7,027 nucleotides of DNA. It comes from Clostridia bacterium. GTDB lineage: Bacteria; Bacillota; Clostridia; Oscillospirales; CAG-272. The notes below the pieces were generated by a model. It was not told the DNA's origin. It did no database searches and saw nothing but the letters and a program-made list of their open reading frames with translations. The DNA lies in assembly GCA_017958705.1 (NCBI GenBank), contig JAGDCE010000046.1:1-7027 (forward strand). The letters run 5' to 3'. Shown here piece after piece: positions 6,474 to 7,027 of this stretch; the stretch's first letter is position 1, and the number at the start of each line of letters is the position of its first letter. The position numbers and the translations under genes are program-made.

Positions 6474-6652
6474 TAATGAAGACGTCGGCAAAACCGACTA
6501 ATGAAGACACTCGCTCCGCTCGTTAATGAAGACGGCAACCAAGTTGCCTGATGAAGCGAAGTCGCCCCCGCTGCTTTATTAGCGAACGCAGTGAGCGTCT
6601 TCATTTCTTCATTAGCGAAGCGTCTTCATCAGCCCGAAGGGCGACTTCATTT
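6474..6652. repeat. Mirrored array of a 10-bp motif at 25-bp period with mini-hairpin spacers
   Basis: TAATGAAGAC starts at 6474, 6499 and 6524, with a 7/10 copy at 6549: four direct copies exactly 25 bp apart. The reverse complement GTCTTCATTA then appears at 6572 (7/10), 6597 (9/10) and 6622 (9/10), again 25 bp apart, with extra copies at 6605 (9/10) and 6643 (8/10). The two halves are symmetrical around about 6565. Four of the spacers between copies are 15 bp long and most are self-complementary: GTCGG/CCGAC (6484-6498), GGCAAC/GTTGCC (6534-6548), GCCC-GAA-GGGC (6632-6642) and the short GCGAAGC (6615-6621). There is also a 10-bp inverted repeat, GAAGTCGCCC (6558-6567) with GGGCGACTTC (6639-6648). 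No coding sequence fits. It resembles a REP/BIME-like palindromic element, though the family is not recognised. Confidence 0.8.
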
Positions 6653-6702
6653 CGGCGCGGCAACGATCGTTAAAAAAACTTCCTTGTCACGCCGCGCCGA
6701 AA
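6650..6702. repeat. 12-bp perfect inverted repeat with internal palindrome
   Basis: TTTCGGCGCGGC (6650-6661) and GCCGCGCCGAAA (6691-6702) are exact inverted copies around a 29-base loop. The loop contains the perfect 10-bp palindrome AACGATCGTT (6662-6671) followed directly by seven A's. Read on the minus strand, this run of T's lies inside the loop, so it is not a textbook terminator, yet its position just after the minus-strand gene stop suggests a role in 3' end formation. It abuts the repeat array. Confidence 0.6.
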
Positions 6703-6721
6703 GGGACTGCAACGTTTTTTT

Positions 6722-7027
6722 TCAGCATCTGTATTTTTCGATCACTGCTCTGTACACGTCGTTTTCGAGCAGTTTCACGTTCCGCGGGTTTTGCCATGAT
6801 AAAGCGCTGTTTACCGTGAAATCAAGCAGATCAGAGACGTTATATCTCTTCACGAGTGCGTCGAAACACGGTTTGTCCTTTTTTGACAGAGCCGTAAGCT
6901 TTTCCGCCGCGGCAAGATTTTTGTCGGTTATCCTGATGATATCAGTATCCGGCGCACCGCGGAATCCGCGGGCGATCAGATCGTTTCTCAGTCTTCCGAA
7001 TATCGTCTCCGCCTGTGCGATCAGATA
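6722..7027 (-). CDS. Unrecognised protein, C-terminal part (cut by window edge)
   Basis: The minus strand is open from the window edge at 7027 to a TGA at 6724-6722, giving 101 residues of a C-terminus. It starts YLIAQAETIFGRLRNDLIAR, passes through a Lys/Ala-rich helical stretch (KNLAAAEKLTALSKKDKP) and ends NVKLLENDVYRAVIEKYRC. It appears mostly alpha-helical and soluble, with no membrane segment or recognised motif. Codon use matches the GC-rich neighbours. The stop is followed by eight A's, the GCAACG segment and the inverted repeat at 6650-6702. It converges on the ABC operon. I cannot assign a function. Confidence 0.7.
   Translation of the reverse strand, partial: YLIAQAETIFGRLRNDLIARGFRGAPDTDIIRITDKNLAAAEKLTALSKKDKPCFDALVKRYNVSDLLDFTVNSALSWQNPRNVKLLENDVYRAVIEKYRC

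Noticed and set aside
6474..6652. Regularly spaced repeats as a CRISPR array
   Set aside because: The repeat is only 10 bp and the spacers 7-15 bp, orientation flips half way, the spacers are themselves palindromic, and no cas genes are present.

Overview
The window looks like part of the chromosome of a Clostridia-like (low-GC Gram-positive lineage) bacterium, probably an uncultured gut-type member. This is inferred from strong GGGAGGT ribosome-binding sites, TTGACA-17 bp-(T/C)A(G/T)AAT promoters, Bacillus/Clostridium-type protein families and a heterodimeric drug-exporter-type ABC pair. The core genes are GC-rich. The first 400 bases are clearly AT-richer.

Layout. Bases 1-240 hold the start of an unrecognised minus-strand gene, cut by the window edge. 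It is separated by a 163-bp divergent promoter region from nfo (404-1234, endonuclease IV). nfo is translationally coupled by an ATGA overlap to a 386-residue protein of unknown function (1231-2391). That gene overlaps tail to tail by 20 bp with a minus-strand DNA-deoxyinosine glycosylase gene (2372-2845). The glycosylase has a near-consensus promoter placed so that its mRNA should be leaderless. After only 36 bp, two overlapping plus-strand genes (2882-4597 and 4590-6329) encode the two halves of a heterodimeric ABC exporter. One half is degenerate (Asp for the catalytic Glu, Gln for the switch His) and the other is catalytically complete with an LSQGQ signature.

Bases 6330-6424 are a 3' untranslated segment with possible RNA structure and a faint resemblance to part of a cobalamin riboswitch. 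It ends at an intrinsic terminator (6425-6466). Bases 6474-6652 carry an unusual mirrored repeat array: a 10-bp motif at exact 25-bp spacing in direct orientation, then again in inverted orientation around a centre near 6565. Most of the spacers fold as mini-hairpins, several with GNA triloops. A 12-bp inverted repeat follows (6650-6702). The last 306 bases are the 3' end of an unrecognised minus-strand gene.

Functionally, the glycosylase (removes deaminated bases, leaving abasic sites) and Nfo (cuts at abasic sites) are consecutive steps of base-excision repair, and their promoters share identical -35 and -10 hexamers. The ABC pair is a separate efflux-type function. The points most worth a second look are the mirrored hairpin array, the leaderless glycosylase transcript and an Asn in place of a zinc-ligand His in Nfo.
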